This document shows positions 18,542 to 27,397 of a DNA stretch of 64,000 nt, piece by piece (position 1 is the stretch's first letter; each line of letters opens with the position of its first letter). Position numbers and translations under genes: made by a program. The DNA is from Streptomyces sp. MBT53. GTDB taxonomy: Bacteria > Actinomycetota > Actinomycetes > Streptomycetales > Streptomycetaceae. The notes under the pieces were generated by a model. That model had not been told where the DNA came from. It made no database searches and saw only the letters and a program-made list of their open reading frames with translations. The DNA is taken from contig NZ_JAEQAZ010000005.1 of the NCBI RefSeq assembly GCF_016654115.1, forward strand, positions 60,766 to 124,765, given 5' to 3'.

Positions 18542-18553
18542 ATTGTTAACAAT
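18542..18553. promoter_or_regulatory. Perfect palindrome ATTGTTAACAAT in an AT-rich promoter region
   Basis: A 12-bp perfect palindrome within the most AT-rich part of the 165-base gap before the exported esterase gene at 18682. Position and symmetry suggest a repressor operator. No regulator gene is adjacent. Confidence 0.5.
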
Positions 18554-18681
18554 CCTCGACCCCCGACCGACAGTCTGGGACGCGACCGAGCCGCACGCCG
18601 CCCAACCTGCCCGCGATCTCGCCGAGGCGCCGGGCGCGCACGGCTGTGACCACGCAACCAGCTGTTCAAGGAGGTCCACGG

Positions 18682-20448
18682 GTGGACGTCAACCGTAGAA
18701 CTGTGATCCGGAGCGCCACGGGCGTCGCGGCCATGACCGCGTTCGGAGTCGCCGAGGGCACGGCGGGCACGGCCTTCGCCGCCACCTCGTCATCGGGCAG
18801 TTCGTCGAACAACTCGTCGACCACGTCCTCGGCGTACTCGCTGGAGTTCGATCCCACCGCCTGGTCGTACGACGCGACGAACGACGTGTACTACCAGCTC
18901 GGGAAGGTGTACGTCGCCAACCCGGCCGCGAGCGACTACGAGAACCTGTCGATCTACGTGCCGGGCGCCTATCTGACGGCGACCGCCAACAGCGACGGCA
19001 CCACGTACACCGCGAAGCTCAACCGGAAGGGCACCCTCGGCCAGTACTCGGGGGGCACGGCGCCGATCGTGATCCCGGTCAACACCCCCGGCTACGCCCA
19101 GCAGGCGCCGGCCACGTCGTACAGCTACACCGCCGTGTCGCAGTACCTCAAGGCCGGGCTCATCTACGTGTGGCCGGGCCTGCGCGGACGGGACAGCTCG
19201 ACCACCACCCGCTCCGACGCGGCACCCTGGGGCGTGACCGACCTGAAGGCCGCGGTCCGGTTCCTCCGGTACAACGAGAGTGTCCTGCCCGGCAGTTCGG
19301 ACGACATCGTCCTGTTCGGCATGAGCGGCGGCGGCGCCCAGGACACCGTGGCGGGCACGTCCGGTGACAGCCCGCTGTACCACCCGTACCTGCGCACGAT
19401 CGGCGCGGCGATGGAGGACGCCCAGGGCCGCCCCCTCAGCGACGCGGTCGCCGGCGTCATGGCCTGGTGCCCGATCACCAACCTGGCCGAGGCCAACCTG
19501 TCCTACGAGTGGAACATGGGCCAGTTCGCCTCGACCGGCACCCGCGCGTCCACCACCTGGACCAGCGCCTACTCGGCCGACCTCGCGAAGGCCTGGCCCA
19601 AGTACCTCAACCGCCTCGGGCTGCGCGACGAGCACGGCAGGCGCCTGGAGCTGACCGAGTCCACCAACGGCGTTCACCTGGCGGGCAGTTACTACGACCA
19701 CCTGATCGAGGTGATCACCACCTCGCTGAACAACTTCCTGTCGGACAACACCTTCCCGTACACGATCACGACGATGGGCGGGCCGCCCGGATCGGGCCAG
19801 ACGGGGACCTCGACGACGTACGAGACGGTCGACGACTACATCGCCTACCTCAACACCGCCACCACATGGGTCACTTACGACGCCACGACCAACACCGCCA
19901 CGGTGTCCGGCCTCGAAGGCTTCGTCAACAGCCAGAAGAACGCGAACAAGCCGGTCGGCGCGTTCGACGGGGTCTCCCGCGGGCAGGGTGAGAACAGCGT
20001 CTTCGCGATGGGGCTGGGCGTCCCCTCGCACTTCGCGCCGCTCACGCGTGACGTCGTCAAGGCGAACGAGACGACGTACGCCACGTACTCCGACTGGAAC
20101 TCCGCCTACGGTGCCGCTGCCTACGACAGCGACTTCGCGAAGAAGGACAGCGTCGGCAAGGACATGGCCTGGCGGGGCGAGGCGTACAACCCGCTGTACT
20201 TCCTCTCGCCCGCCTTCGCCGGCTACCGGCAGTCGAAGGTGGCGCGGCACTGGCGCATCCGCACCGGCATCATGCAGGGCGACACGGCCAACACCACTGA
20301 GATCAACCTCCAGTTGGCCCTACGGAACTACGGCATCCGCGACGTCGACTTCGCCACGGTGTGGGCCATGGCGCACACCATGGCCGAGCGCACCGGTGAC
20401 CCGACGACGAACTTCATCAGCTGGGTGGAGTCGATCGTCAAGAAGTGA
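18682..20448 (+). CDS. Tat-exported tannase/feruloyl-esterase-like hydrolase
   Basis: 588-residue secreted alpha/beta hydrolase. The N-terminus has a twin-arginine motif (NRRTVIRSA) followed by a hydrophobic stretch ending near AFA. A low-complexity Ser/Asn/Thr linker (about residues 37-57) comes next. The nucleophile is Ser215 in GMSGGGA. The insert-rich middle and the GEAYNPLYF/HWRIRTGIMQGD ending recall subtype B tannases, which cleave gallate or other plant phenolic esters. Start GTG 18682 is chosen because AAGGAGG lies seven bases upstream; GTG 18646 is less likely. A strong terminator follows. Confidence 0.78.
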   Translation: MDVNRRTVIRSATGVAAMTAFGVAEGTAGTAFAATSSSGSSSNNSSTTSSAYSLEFDPTAWSYDATNDVYYQLGKVYVANPAASDYENLSIYVPGAYLTATANSDGTTYTAKLNRKGTLGQYSGGTAPIVIPVNTPGYAQQAPATSYSYTAVSQYLKAGLIYVWPGLRGRDSSTTTRSDAAPWGVTDLKAAVRFLRYNESVLPGSSDDIVLFGMSGGGAQDTVAGTSGDSPLYHPYLRTIGAAMEDAQGRPLSDAVAGVMAWCPITNLAEANLSYEWNMGQFASTGTRASTTWTSAYSADLAKAWPKYLNRLGLRDEHGRRLELTESTNGVHLAGSYYDHLIEVITTSLNNFLSDNTFPYTITTMGGPPGSGQTGTSTTYETVDDYIAYLNTATTWVTYDATTNTATVSGLEGFVNSQKNANKPVGAFDGVSRGQGENSVFAMGLGVPSHFAPLTRDVVKANETTYATYSDWNSAYGAAAYDSDFAKKDSVGKDMAWRGEAYNPLYFLSPAFAGYRQSKVARHWRIRTGIMQGDTANTTEINLQLALRNYGIRDVDFATVWAMAHTMAERTGDPTTNFISWVESIVKK

Positions 20449-20467
20449 CGCTCAGTTCGGACACCCC

Positions 20468-20507
20468 GGGTGCCTGACCGACGACGAGCGTCGTCGGTCA
20501 GGCACCC
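20468..20507 (+). terminator. Long perfect hairpin terminator
   Basis: Arms of 19 bp (GGGTGCCTGACCGACGACG, 20468-20486, and its exact complement, 20489-20507) with a two-base loop. It lies 20 bases after the esterase stop and ends its transcript. Confidence 0.9.
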
Positions 20508-20566
20508 GGCCGCGTTTGGACAGCGTTTCCTTTGGCTTGGTGTCCGGGCCGTCCTCGCAGAGCGGC

Positions 20567-21169
20567 ATGTCGGTCTGGCAGGCTGTTCTCGTGGACGATC
20601 TCATCGGCACCCAGGCGCCACACCGCCGCCTGCACGCGCCAGTTGATGCCGTTGAGGAACTGGAGCGTGCGGTGCCAGGGCTGGTTGGCCACCGTCGCTC
20701 AGCCCCCGTAGACATCGACTGGGCGATGACCGAAGCAGATCTCGGCGTAGGGCTGCCGGACGACTACAAGCTGCTCTGCGAGCTGTTCCCAGCGTTCGCG
20801 CTGGGAGACTTCCTGCTTCTCGGCGGACCTCAGCCCGGCACGGAGGCGGCGTGGGTGCAGGGCACGCGCGAGGAGTTGGAGATCGTCGCGGAGTGGTGCG
20901 CTGATGCCGACCTGGCCGTCCCGCTCCAGCCATTTCCAGCCGCGGGTGGTCTGCTGCCTTGGGCGGCTTCCAACGAAGGCGACATCTTCCTCTGGACGAC
21001 GGGCCCGTCCGCTCCCCGGGAGTGGACGGTTACAGTCGCCTCCCGCAACGGCGGGTGGTGGCACTACACGGGCGGAGCGGTCCAGTTCGTGGCTGATCTG
21101 GTCAGTGGCGCCCTGGAGCCGTGGGGGCTGCCGAGTGTGCGTCCTGAACCGAGCTGGGTGGGGCGCTGA
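20567..21169 (+). CDS. SUKH (SMI1/KNR4) family protein
   Basis: 200-residue protein with the SUKH fold: WAMTEADLGVGLPDDYKLLCELFPAF corresponds to the usual E-x-x-LG-x-x-LP-xx-Y-xx-ll start, and later GDIFLWTTG matches the G-D-xxxW strand. SUKH proteins are immunity proteins to contact-dependent or polymorphic toxins, or act as scaffolds. No toxin gene is visible nearby, so it could be an orphan immunity gene. ATG 20567 is the first good start; a poor ribosome site leaves GTG 20591 possible. Confidence 0.75.
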   Translation: MSVWQAVLVDDLIGTQAPHRRLHAPVDAVEELERAVPGLVGHRRSAPVDIDWAMTEADLGVGLPDDYKLLCELFPAFALGDFLLLGGPQPGTEAAWVQGTREELEIVAEWCADADLAVPLQPFPAAGGLLPWAASNEGDIFLWTTGPSAPREWTVTVASRNGGWWHYTGGAVQFVADLVSGALEPWGLPSVRPEPSWVGR

Positions 21170-21179
21170 GCCGGCGGTA

Positions 21180-21413
21180 GCCGATCAAGGCCGCGGCACT
21201 TCACTGGCCCTCAGCGGCGCGCACTTCCTGGCCGAGGAACTCGACGACGCAGCCGGCGATCACACGCCGGCGTTCGAGCGCTACGAGCAACGCCGGCGCC
21301 CCTACGTCGAGTTCGCCCAGAACAGCGTCATGAACGGCGGCGAACTCATCGCGCCGTCCACGCGGGACGATATCGACGGGCGTAACGTGCGGCTCCGGGC
21401 TGGCGCGGTCTGA
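21180..21413 (+). pseudogene. 3' remnant of a FAD-dependent monooxygenase
   Basis: In frame 3, from 21180 to the stop at 21413, the translation GRGTSLALSGAHFLAEEL and AFERYEQRRRPYVEFAQ matches the C-terminal FAD-binding end of class A (TetX/PHBH-like) monooxygenases. The N-terminal GxGxxG domain is absent, and no start or ribosome site exists. Only about 75 residues of a roughly 400-residue enzyme remain, directly after the SUKH gene. This suggests the rest was deleted when the SUKH gene or its neighbour moved in. Confidence 0.75.
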
Positions 21414-21501
21414 TGGCGGCATCGACGAGCACCGATGAGTTTTGCCGACAGCCCCGGTCTACCAGGACGTACACCATCGAGCCACTGACCGGAGATCCAT
21501 C

Positions 21502-21972
21502 ATGACCACTCCCGCACACCCCGGCCGCATGCTGTTCCTGAACATTCCCGTGGTGGACCTGGAGCGGAGCAAGGCGTTCTTCGCCAAGCTCGGGTTCAGC
21601 TTCAACCCGAAGTTCACCGACGAGACCGCCACCTGCATGCTGGTCGGCGAGCAGGCCTTCGTCATGCTGCTCACCCGCGAGAAGTTCGCGGAGTTCGCGA
21701 AGCTGCCGCTGGCCGATCCCACCACGCACACGCTGGCGCTCTACTGCTTCAGCGTGTCCTCCCGCGAGGAGGTCGACTCTGTCAGCGCCGCCGCGCTCGC
21801 GGCGGGCGGCACCGAGGTGGACGGTGCCGAGGACTACGGCTTCATGTACTCACGCAGCTTCTACGACCTCGACGGCCACGGCTGGCAGGTCATGTGGATG
21901 GACCCGGCGGCGGCGGAGCAGGGCCCCGAGGAGTTCGCGGCCGCCGCACAGGACGCCGACGCGCAGGCCTGA
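21502..21972 (+). CDS. VOC (glyoxalase/bleomycin-resistance/dioxygenase) family protein
   Basis: 156-residue VOC-fold protein: MLFLNIPVVDLERSKAFFAKLGFSFNPKFTD forms the first beta-alpha-beta-beta-beta unit and DGHGWQVMWMDP the end of the second. It resembles lactoylglutathione-lyase-like proteins of unknown function, and the metal-ligand pattern is incomplete. CCGGAGATC precedes ATG 21502. The last residues are Ala/Glu-rich. Function not assignable beyond the fold. Confidence 0.8.
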   Translation: MTTPAHPGRMLFLNIPVVDLERSKAFFAKLGFSFNPKFTDETATCMLVGEQAFVMLLTREKFAEFAKLPLADPTTHTLALYCFSVSSREEVDSVSAAALAAGGTEVDGAEDYGFMYSRSFYDLDGHGWQVMWMDPAAAEQGPEEFAAAAQDADAQA

Positions 21973-21994
21973 CCCGAGAAGCCCGAACCCTTTT

Positions 21995-22039
21995 CGGAGT
22001 CGGTGGTCCGCGGATGTCGAGAACGGACCACCGACTCCG
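21995..22039 (+). terminator. Hairpin terminator after the VOC gene
   Basis: Perfect 16-bp arms CGGAGTCGGTGGTCCG (21995-22010) and their complement (22024-22039) around a 13-base loop. TTTT precedes the left arm, so it may work in both directions. Confidence 0.85.
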
Positions 22040-22104
22040 TCCCGGGGGCAACAGCGGTCGCCACCGGCCGCTACTGGCCGCATGAGGAAGAAGGAGAAGC
22101 CACC

Positions 22105-22545
22105 ATGGCGATTCAGCGGATGGACAACGTCGGCATCGTCGTCGAGGACATGGACGCCGCCGTCGCGTTCTTCGTGGAACTCGGTATGGAGCTGGAGGGC
22201 AGGGGAGAGGTCCAGGGCCTCTTCGCCGACCAGTGCACCGGACTCGACGGCGTCCACTGCGACATCGCGATGGTCCGGACCCCGGACGGCCACAGTCGGC
22301 TCGAACTCGCGAAGTACCGCAGCCCCGAGGCGATCAGCGACGGGCCGCGCGACCGGCCGCACAACATCCTGGGCACGCACCGCGTCATGTTCGCCGTGGA
22401 CGACATCAAGGACACCGTCGCCCGCCTGCGCCCGCACGGCGCCGAACTCCTCGGCGAGATCGCCCGCTTCGAGGACATCTACCTGCTCTGCTACGTCCGC
22501 GGCCCGGCGGGCATCATCGTCGGACTGGCCGAGCAACTGGGCTGA
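22105..22545 (+). CDS. VOC-family protein
   Basis: 146-residue VOC protein (MDNVGIVVEDMDAAVAFFVELGMELEG, then FAVDDIKDTVARLRPHGAELLGE and YVRGPAGIIVGLAEQL). The final Gly-Pro-x-Gly-Ile-x-x-Gly-Leu-Ala-Glu strand carries a Glu in the position of a VOC metal ligand. Typical of glyoxalase-like enzymes annotated without substrate. AAGGAGAAGCCACC precedes ATG 22105. It is separated from the other VOC gene by a terminator, so they are independent units. Confidence 0.82.
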   Translation: MAIQRMDNVGIVVEDMDAAVAFFVELGMELEGRGEVQGLFADQCTGLDGVHCDIAMVRTPDGHSRLELAKYRSPEAISDGPRDRPHNILGTHRVMFAVDDIKDTVARLRPHGAELLGEIARFEDIYLLCYVRGPAGIIVGLAEQLG

Positions 22546-22631
22546 GAGCGAATCCGACAGGGGACGCCTGACCTGCGATCCCCTCGCCGCGCCCGGGAAT
22601 GGTCTGGGGCCCGCCCCGCGTTGCCACGACC

Positions 22632-23513
22632 ATGACGACGAACGCGCCGCGGCCCGAGGTGTTGCGCTACACCGCCTTCTCCAGCGACCCCGACGGCGGG
22701 AACCCCGCCGGCGTCGTGCTGGACGCCACCGCCCTGGCGGACAGCGACATGCTGGCCATCGCCGCCGAGCTCGGATACTCGGAGTCCGCGTTCCTGACCG
22801 CACCCCCGGAGGGGCTCGGCGGTCCGGACGGGCGGGCGTACCGCATCCGGTACTTCAGCCCCAAGGCCGAGGTGCCGTTCTGCGGGCACGCCACCGTCGC
22901 GGCCGCCGTCGCGCTGGCCGAGCGGACCGGCACGGGGGAACTGGTGTTCGCGACGCGCGCGGGCACCGTACCGGTGGAGGTGACCGAGGAGAACGGGACG
23001 CTCCGCGCCACCCTCACCAGCGTCGCACCGCACATCGAGGACATCGCCGACGCCGACCTCGACGAGGCGCTCGCCGCGCTCGACTGGCCGCGATCCGATC
23101 TCGACCCCGCCTTCCCGCCCCGTATCGCCTTCGCGGGTGCCCGCCATCTCGTACTCGCGGCGGCGACGCGGGCCCGACTCGCCGATCTCGCCTACGACTT
23201 CGGACGCCTCGAAACCCTGATGCACCAACTGGACCTGACCACTGTCCAGTTGGTGTGGCGGGAGTCGGCCACCGTCTTCCACGTCCGTGACCCCTTCCCC
23301 GTCGGAGGTGTCGTCGAGGACCCGGCGACGGGCGCCGCGGCTGCCGCGTTCGGCGCGTACGCGCGTGAACTCGGCCTGGTTCCGGAGGACTCCGTCCTCA
23401 CGCTGCACCAGGGCGAGGATCTGGGTCGCCCCGGCGAACTCACCGTGACGCTGCGCGCGGGCGACCCGCGTGTCCGCGTCGCGGGCGCGGGAGCACGCAT
23501 CGACATCGGCTGA
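22632..23513 (+). CDS. PhzF-family isomerase/epimerase-like protein
   Basis: 293-residue protein of the PhzF/diaminopimelate-epimerase fold. Catalytic Glu51 is present (GYSESAF), with GHATVAAAVALAE in the first lobe and DPATGAAAAAFGAYAREL in the second. Family members isomerise small metabolites without cofactor. No phenazine genes are near, so this is one of the many PhzF homologues of unknown substrate. ATG 22632 is chosen because family similarity starts just after it (LRYTAFSSDPDGGNPAGVV). Confidence 0.85.
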   Translation: MTTNAPRPEVLRYTAFSSDPDGGNPAGVVLDATALADSDMLAIAAELGYSESAFLTAPPEGLGGPDGRAYRIRYFSPKAEVPFCGHATVAAAVALAERTGTGELVFATRAGTVPVEVTEENGTLRATLTSVAPHIEDIADADLDEALAALDWPRSDLDPAFPPRIAFAGARHLVLAAATRARLADLAYDFGRLETLMHQLDLTTVQLVWRESATVFHVRDPFPVGGVVEDPATGAAAAAFGAYARELGLVPEDSVLTLHQGEDLGRPGELTVTLRAGDPRVRVAGAGARIDIG

Positions 23514-23618
23514 GGCGCCGGTCGCCATGACGGTGCACGTGTCCGTCCGTCCCCGGTGTTCGCTGACCGGTGAGCCGATACGCTGAACGACAGCCATGTC
23601 GGGGGCGGGGCTGGGGGC

Positions 23619-25295
23619 GTGGACATGGATCCGCGGATGCAGTTGTCGGTGGGCGGGTACGTCTGCGAGCGCGAGTTGGGCCGCGGCGGACAGGGCGTGG
23701 TGTGGCTCGCGCGGGACCGGGCCGGGCAGCAGGTCGTGGTGAAGTTCCTGCTGCCGGGCAAGGAGTACGACGAGGTCGCACTCGCCCGGGTGCGCCGGGA
23801 GTTCGGCGCGGCGAGCCGGGTCGGTGAACTGGCCACGGCCCGGGTCCTCGACGCGGACCTCTCCGGCCGACACCCCTACATCGTCAGCGAGTTCGTCCCG
23901 GGTCCCACGATCCACCAGCATGTCGCCGCGGGCGGCCCGCTGTCCTCGGGGCGGCTGCAGTCCCTGGCGCTCGCCGTCGCGCACGCGCTGGCACAGGTGC
24001 ACCGGGCGGGTGTCGTGCACCGGGACATCAAACCGTCCAACATCCTGCTCTCCCCGGACGGACCGCGGATCATCGACTTCGGTATCGCCCGCGACGACCA
24101 CTTGCTGGAGTCGGCGCTCACCACACCGGGGAGTGTGCTCGGCTCACCCGCGTACATGTCACCCGAGCAGGTGAAATCCCTCCGCGTCACCAGCGCCACC
24201 GACGTGTTCTCCCTCGGCGGCACGCTCTACTTCGCCGCCACGGGGAGACATCCCTTCGAAGGGGAGAGCGACTACGAGGTACTGGTCGCCGTGTCCACCC
24301 GCGACGCGGATCTCGCGGCGGTACCGGAACCGGTCCGCTCGGCCATCGCCGACTGCCTCCGCAAGGACCCGGCGGAACGCCCCACCGCCGCCCAACTCGT
24401 CACCCGGCTCGCGGAGTTGGCGGAAGCGGTGGAGGGGGTGGAGGGGGTGGACTCCGCGCGCACGGAGACGAGCACGCCACGACCCGGAGACGGCGGCGAA
24501 AGCAGTGACTCCGGGCCCGACCCCGTTCCCGCCCCCGGCAGAAGCGCCAAGCACCTACGCCTGTGGGGCTTCGCGGCCGGCAGTGCCGCGGTGGCCGTGC
24601 TGCTCGCCGTCGTGCTCAGCACGACCTCGGGGGGATCGGCGTCGGAGAACGGCTCGCGGACGGACGGCTCCGGGAGTTCCACCAGCTCCCAACCCCTCAC
24701 GTACACCGACGACTTGACCGATTCGGGCGACTGGTCGTACAAGGACCCGACCCTGGCGACGATCACGCACAAGGGCGGGACCATGCTGGTGGATCCCGAG
24801 TCCGAGCTGGAGGTCTGGCCGCAGGCGCCGTTCGAGCCGTCGTCGTTCGCGGTACGGCTGAGCACCCAGACGGAGTGGTACGGCGGTGAGGGCGGGGTCG
24901 GGCTGTGGTGCGACGGCTCGGGGGACTATCGCAAGGGCTCCCGTTGGGCGACCTATCTGACGACGGATCAGGAAGCCCTGATCGTGCGCGAGTTCAGGTA
25001 CAAGGGAGCCTTCCAGCACGACCGGGTCGTGGAGGTCGACCTCGCGGACCTGGGTCTGGAGGTGGACAGCGGGCAGCAGGTCGACATGTCTATGACCTGT
25101 TCCTCGGCGGGTACGGGCCGGATCAAGGTGGAACTCGCCGTCAACGGCACCCGGGTCGCCTCGTACACCGGCGTCGCCTTCAACGCGCGCGGCTGCGGGT
25201 TGGCGGCCTTCCACTACAGCGCGACCGACCCAAAGGGGACGGCCTTCCACGCGGGCTTCGAGCGCTTCATCGCGTCGGAGCTGCCGACGAGTTGA
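23619..25295 (+). CDS. Receptor-like serine/threonine protein kinase
   Basis: 558-residue membrane kinase. The cytoplasmic kinase domain (about residues 8-270) has the glycine loop LGRGGQGVVW, catalytic loop HRDIKPSN (His134, Asp136), DFGIARD (Asp153) and SPEQV. A Ser/Asp/Glu-rich juxtamembrane stretch, one transmembrane helix (about 315-335), a Gly/Ser linker and a roughly 190-residue extracellular beta-rich domain (GDWSYKDP through FHAGFERFIASE) follow. The outer domain has no PASTA repeats and looks like a jelly-roll or lectin-type module, probably a ligand sensor (inference). GTG 23619 or ATG 23625 may be the start. Confidence 0.88.
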   Translation: MDMDPRMQLSVGGYVCERELGRGGQGVVWLARDRAGQQVVVKFLLPGKEYDEVALARVRREFGAASRVGELATARVLDADLSGRHPYIVSEFVPGPTIHQHVAAGGPLSSGRLQSLALAVAHALAQVHRAGVVHRDIKPSNILLSPDGPRIIDFGIARDDHLLESALTTPGSVLGSPAYMSPEQVKSLRVTSATDVFSLGGTLYFAATGRHPFEGESDYEVLVAVSTRDADLAAVPEPVRSAIADCLRKDPAERPTAAQLVTRLAELAEAVEGVEGVDSARTETSTPRPGDGGESSDSGPDPVPAPGRSAKHLRLWGFAAGSAAVAVLLAVVLSTTSGGSASENGSRTDGSGSSTSSQPLTYTDDLTDSGDWSYKDPTLATITHKGGTMLVDPESELEVWPQAPFEPSSFAVRLSTQTEWYGGEGGVGLWCDGSGDYRKGSRWATYLTTDQEALIVREFRYKGAFQHDRVVEVDLADLGLEVDSGQQVDMSMTCSSAGTGRIKVELAVNGTRVASYTGVAFNARGCGLAAFHYSATDPKGTAFHAGFERFIASELPTS

Positions 25296-25376
25296 CGGGG
25301 GTCAGTCACTGCCGATGCGATCCGCGGTTCTTGCCCAGCTCTTCCCTTCCCTTGGTGAACCTCGACGGCTCCTTTC

Positions 25377-25400
25377 ACCTCTACAACATGTAGTAGAGGT
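25377..25400. promoter_or_regulatory. 24-bp near-perfect palindrome, probable operator
   Basis: ACCTCTAC (25377-25384) and GTAGAGGT (25393-25400) are exact complements, and the central CTACAACATGTAGTAG is symmetric except one pair. The core resembles TACWACA/TGTWGTA boxes bound by BlaI/MecI-type repressors (recalled, not tested). It lies 56 bases before the membrane protein at 25456. Confidence 0.65.
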
Positions 25401-25455
25401 TGCCCCGGCATGAACCGCGGGCCGACGAGGGCGGAACGAGGAGGAGAAGGACGCC

Positions 25456-27210
25456 ATGGATGACGGTCCCCGCGCCGGCGGTGGTCTCCGACTGCGGCGC
25501 CGTGACGCGCCCGCCACCGCAGGGCCGCCGCTGACCCGGCCGCTCACCACCGGGCCCGCCGCGCCGCAGCAGCTGCACCGGGGGATGACGCTGATCGCCA
25601 CGATCAGCCTGTTCATCGGCACCCGTGACGCCTGGACGAGGGCGATGACCTCCCGCCCGCCCGTCGCCGGGATCATCTCCGTCTGCTACGCCGGGATCCT
25701 GGTCGCCGGAGTCCTCGCCCTCACCACCCGCACCCGCCGCGCCCTGACCAGGGTCGACGCCGGCGTCCTGGTGCTCGCCGTCGTGCTGGTGCTCTGCGGC
25801 TACTGGCTCAACCACGCCGGCACCGACGAGGGCGTGCTCACCGCGCAGGCCGCGAACCAGATCCTGCACGGCCACCCCGTCTACGGCCAGCCCTGGCCCT
25901 GGCTCTTCGACTCCTCGTCCGTCGGCATCACCAAGACCATGGCGGGCAGCGCCGACTACACCTACGGCTACCCGCCGCTGACCGCGCTCCTCGCCGCCCC
26001 CGTGCACGCCGTGATCCACTCCACGGCGGCCGCCACCCTCGTCACCACCGGCGCGCTCCTCGCGGGCGCCGTCCTGCTGTGGCTGCTGCTCCCGGCCCCC
26101 TGGCGGTCCGCCGCCACCGCCGTGTGCCTCGGTTTCGGCTTCCTGCCCGGCTACGCCTACTCCGGCTACCCGGCCGTCCTCGCCCTGGTCCTGCTCATCC
26201 CGGTGGTGGTCAGGTGGCCCGACACCGGAACCGGCGGCCGGCTCGGACTCCCCGGAGTGCTCCAGGCCCTCTGCCTCGGCGCGGCCTGCGCCACCCAGCA
26301 GCTCGCCTGGTTCCTCACGCCGTTCCTCCTCGTCGGCCTCTACGCCGTCCGCCGCGGCGACCTCGGCCCCCGGCTCGCCCTCGGCGTGGTCGCCCGCTAC
26401 ACCGGCACCGCCGCACTCACCTGGGCCGCGATCAACGCCTACTTCGCCGCCGAGGACTTCTCCAGCTGGCTGCACGGGCTGCTGCTCCCGATCACCCAGA
26501 AGGCGATCCTGCACGGCCAGGGCCTGATGGGGATCTCGTACTACTTCACCGCCGGCAGCAGGCACCTCGACTACTACTCCTACGGCAGTCTCCTGCTCCT
26601 GTTCGGCCTGCTCGCCGCCACGCTGCTCTTCGTGCGGCGGCTCGGCCCGGCGATCACCGTGCTGCCCTGGCTGAGCTTCTACCTGGCCACCCGGTCCCAG
26701 GACGGCTACTTCCTGATGATGACCCCGCTGTGGCTCGCGGCCGCCGCCACGGTTCCCGCCTCCGCGCTGGCCTCGGCCTGGCAGCCCCGCATCCCGCGCC
26801 TGACCGCACGCCCGGCGCGGGCCGTGCTCGCCGCGGGGCTCCTCGCACCCGCCGTCGTCTGTGTGACGATCGCCGCGGCCAGTCCGCCGCCGCTGCGCAT
26901 GAACGTCACGGCGGACATCGTGGAGCGCTCCGGGCACCGCGACATCACGCAGCTCGTCGCCCGGGTCGTCAACACGACCGCCACCCGGCTCACCCCCCAC
27001 TTCGCCAGCCGCCTCGGACAGGGCGCCTCCGACTGGTGGACCGCCTCCGGCGGCCCGGAGTCGCTCGCCCCGCACGCCTCCGCGACGTATGTCGTGAAGC
27101 CGCCCGGCGGTCTCCGGCGGGTGCCCGGCGGCTCGCATCCGCGCTTTTTTCTCATCGCCGTCACCGGTACTCCGATGACCATCACCAGCGCCCGCATTCC
27201 GACCAGTTGA
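25456..27210 (+). CDS. Polytopic membrane protein, possible GT-C/GT87-like glycosyltransferase
   Basis: 584-residue integral membrane protein with about 10-12 hydrophobic segments between residues 40 and 475, and an outside C-terminal beta-rich tail of some 110 residues. The first long loop has HAGTDEGVLTAQAANQILHGHPVYGQPWP, the Asp/Glu-containing loop pattern of polyprenyl-phosphate-mannose-dependent glycosyltransferases, and later YTYGYPPLTALL. A cell-envelope sugar transferase is likely, but donor and acceptor are unknown. GGAGGAGAAGG precedes ATG 25456. The LCP cell-wall gene lies downstream. Confidence 0.65.
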   Translation: MDDGPRAGGGLRLRRRDAPATAGPPLTRPLTTGPAAPQQLHRGMTLIATISLFIGTRDAWTRAMTSRPPVAGIISVCYAGILVAGVLALTTRTRRALTRVDAGVLVLAVVLVLCGYWLNHAGTDEGVLTAQAANQILHGHPVYGQPWPWLFDSSSVGITKTMAGSADYTYGYPPLTALLAAPVHAVIHSTAAATLVTTGALLAGAVLLWLLLPAPWRSAATAVCLGFGFLPGYAYSGYPAVLALVLLIPVVVRWPDTGTGGRLGLPGVLQALCLGAACATQQLAWFLTPFLLVGLYAVRRGDLGPRLALGVVARYTGTAALTWAAINAYFAAEDFSSWLHGLLLPITQKAILHGQGLMGISYYFTAGSRHLDYYSYGSLLLLFGLLAATLLFVRRLGPAITVLPWLSFYLATRSQDGYFLMMTPLWLAAAATVPASALASAWQPRIPRLTARPARAVLAAGLLAPAVVCVTIAAASPPPLRMNVTADIVERSGHRDITQLVARVVNTTATRLTPHFASRLGQGASDWWTASGGPESLAPHASATYVVKPPGGLRRVPGGSHPRFFLIAVTGTPMTITSARIPTS

Positions 27211-27240
27211 CCGACCTTGACGCAAAATGAAAGTCCGTAA

Positions 27241-27297
27241 ATGAGAAAGCCCCTGCGGTGTTCTCATCTGAGATTGTTATATTGCGCAACCACGCAA
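27241..27297 (+). promoter_or_regulatory. AT-rich leader with two small inverted repeats before the LCP gene
   Basis: ATGAGAA (27241-27247) pairs with TTCTCAT (27261-27267), and TTGCG (27282-27286) with CGCAA (27293-27297). The stretch is far more AT-rich than its neighbours and includes TTATATTG, so promoter or operator function for the gene at 27398 is plausible. The first stem could instead terminate the upstream gene. Confidence 0.4.
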
Positions 27298-27397
27298 GCG
27301 AGTCGGGAACCCCGCCTCGTCCGACCTGACATGGCCGCGCGCCCCTGGCCGCAGCACCGACGGCCTGAACGGCCCGACCGTTTTGTGGGAGTGCCAG

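Noticed and set aside
22632..23513. Phenazine biosynthesis locus
   Set aside because: Only a PhzF homologue is present; no phzA-E or phzG genes occur nearby.
25381..27267. 628-codon minus-strand frame opposite the membrane protein
   Set aside because: Composition is Gly/Glu/Arg-rich repetition typical of an antisense shadow; the plus strand has transmembrane periodicity and a ribosome site.
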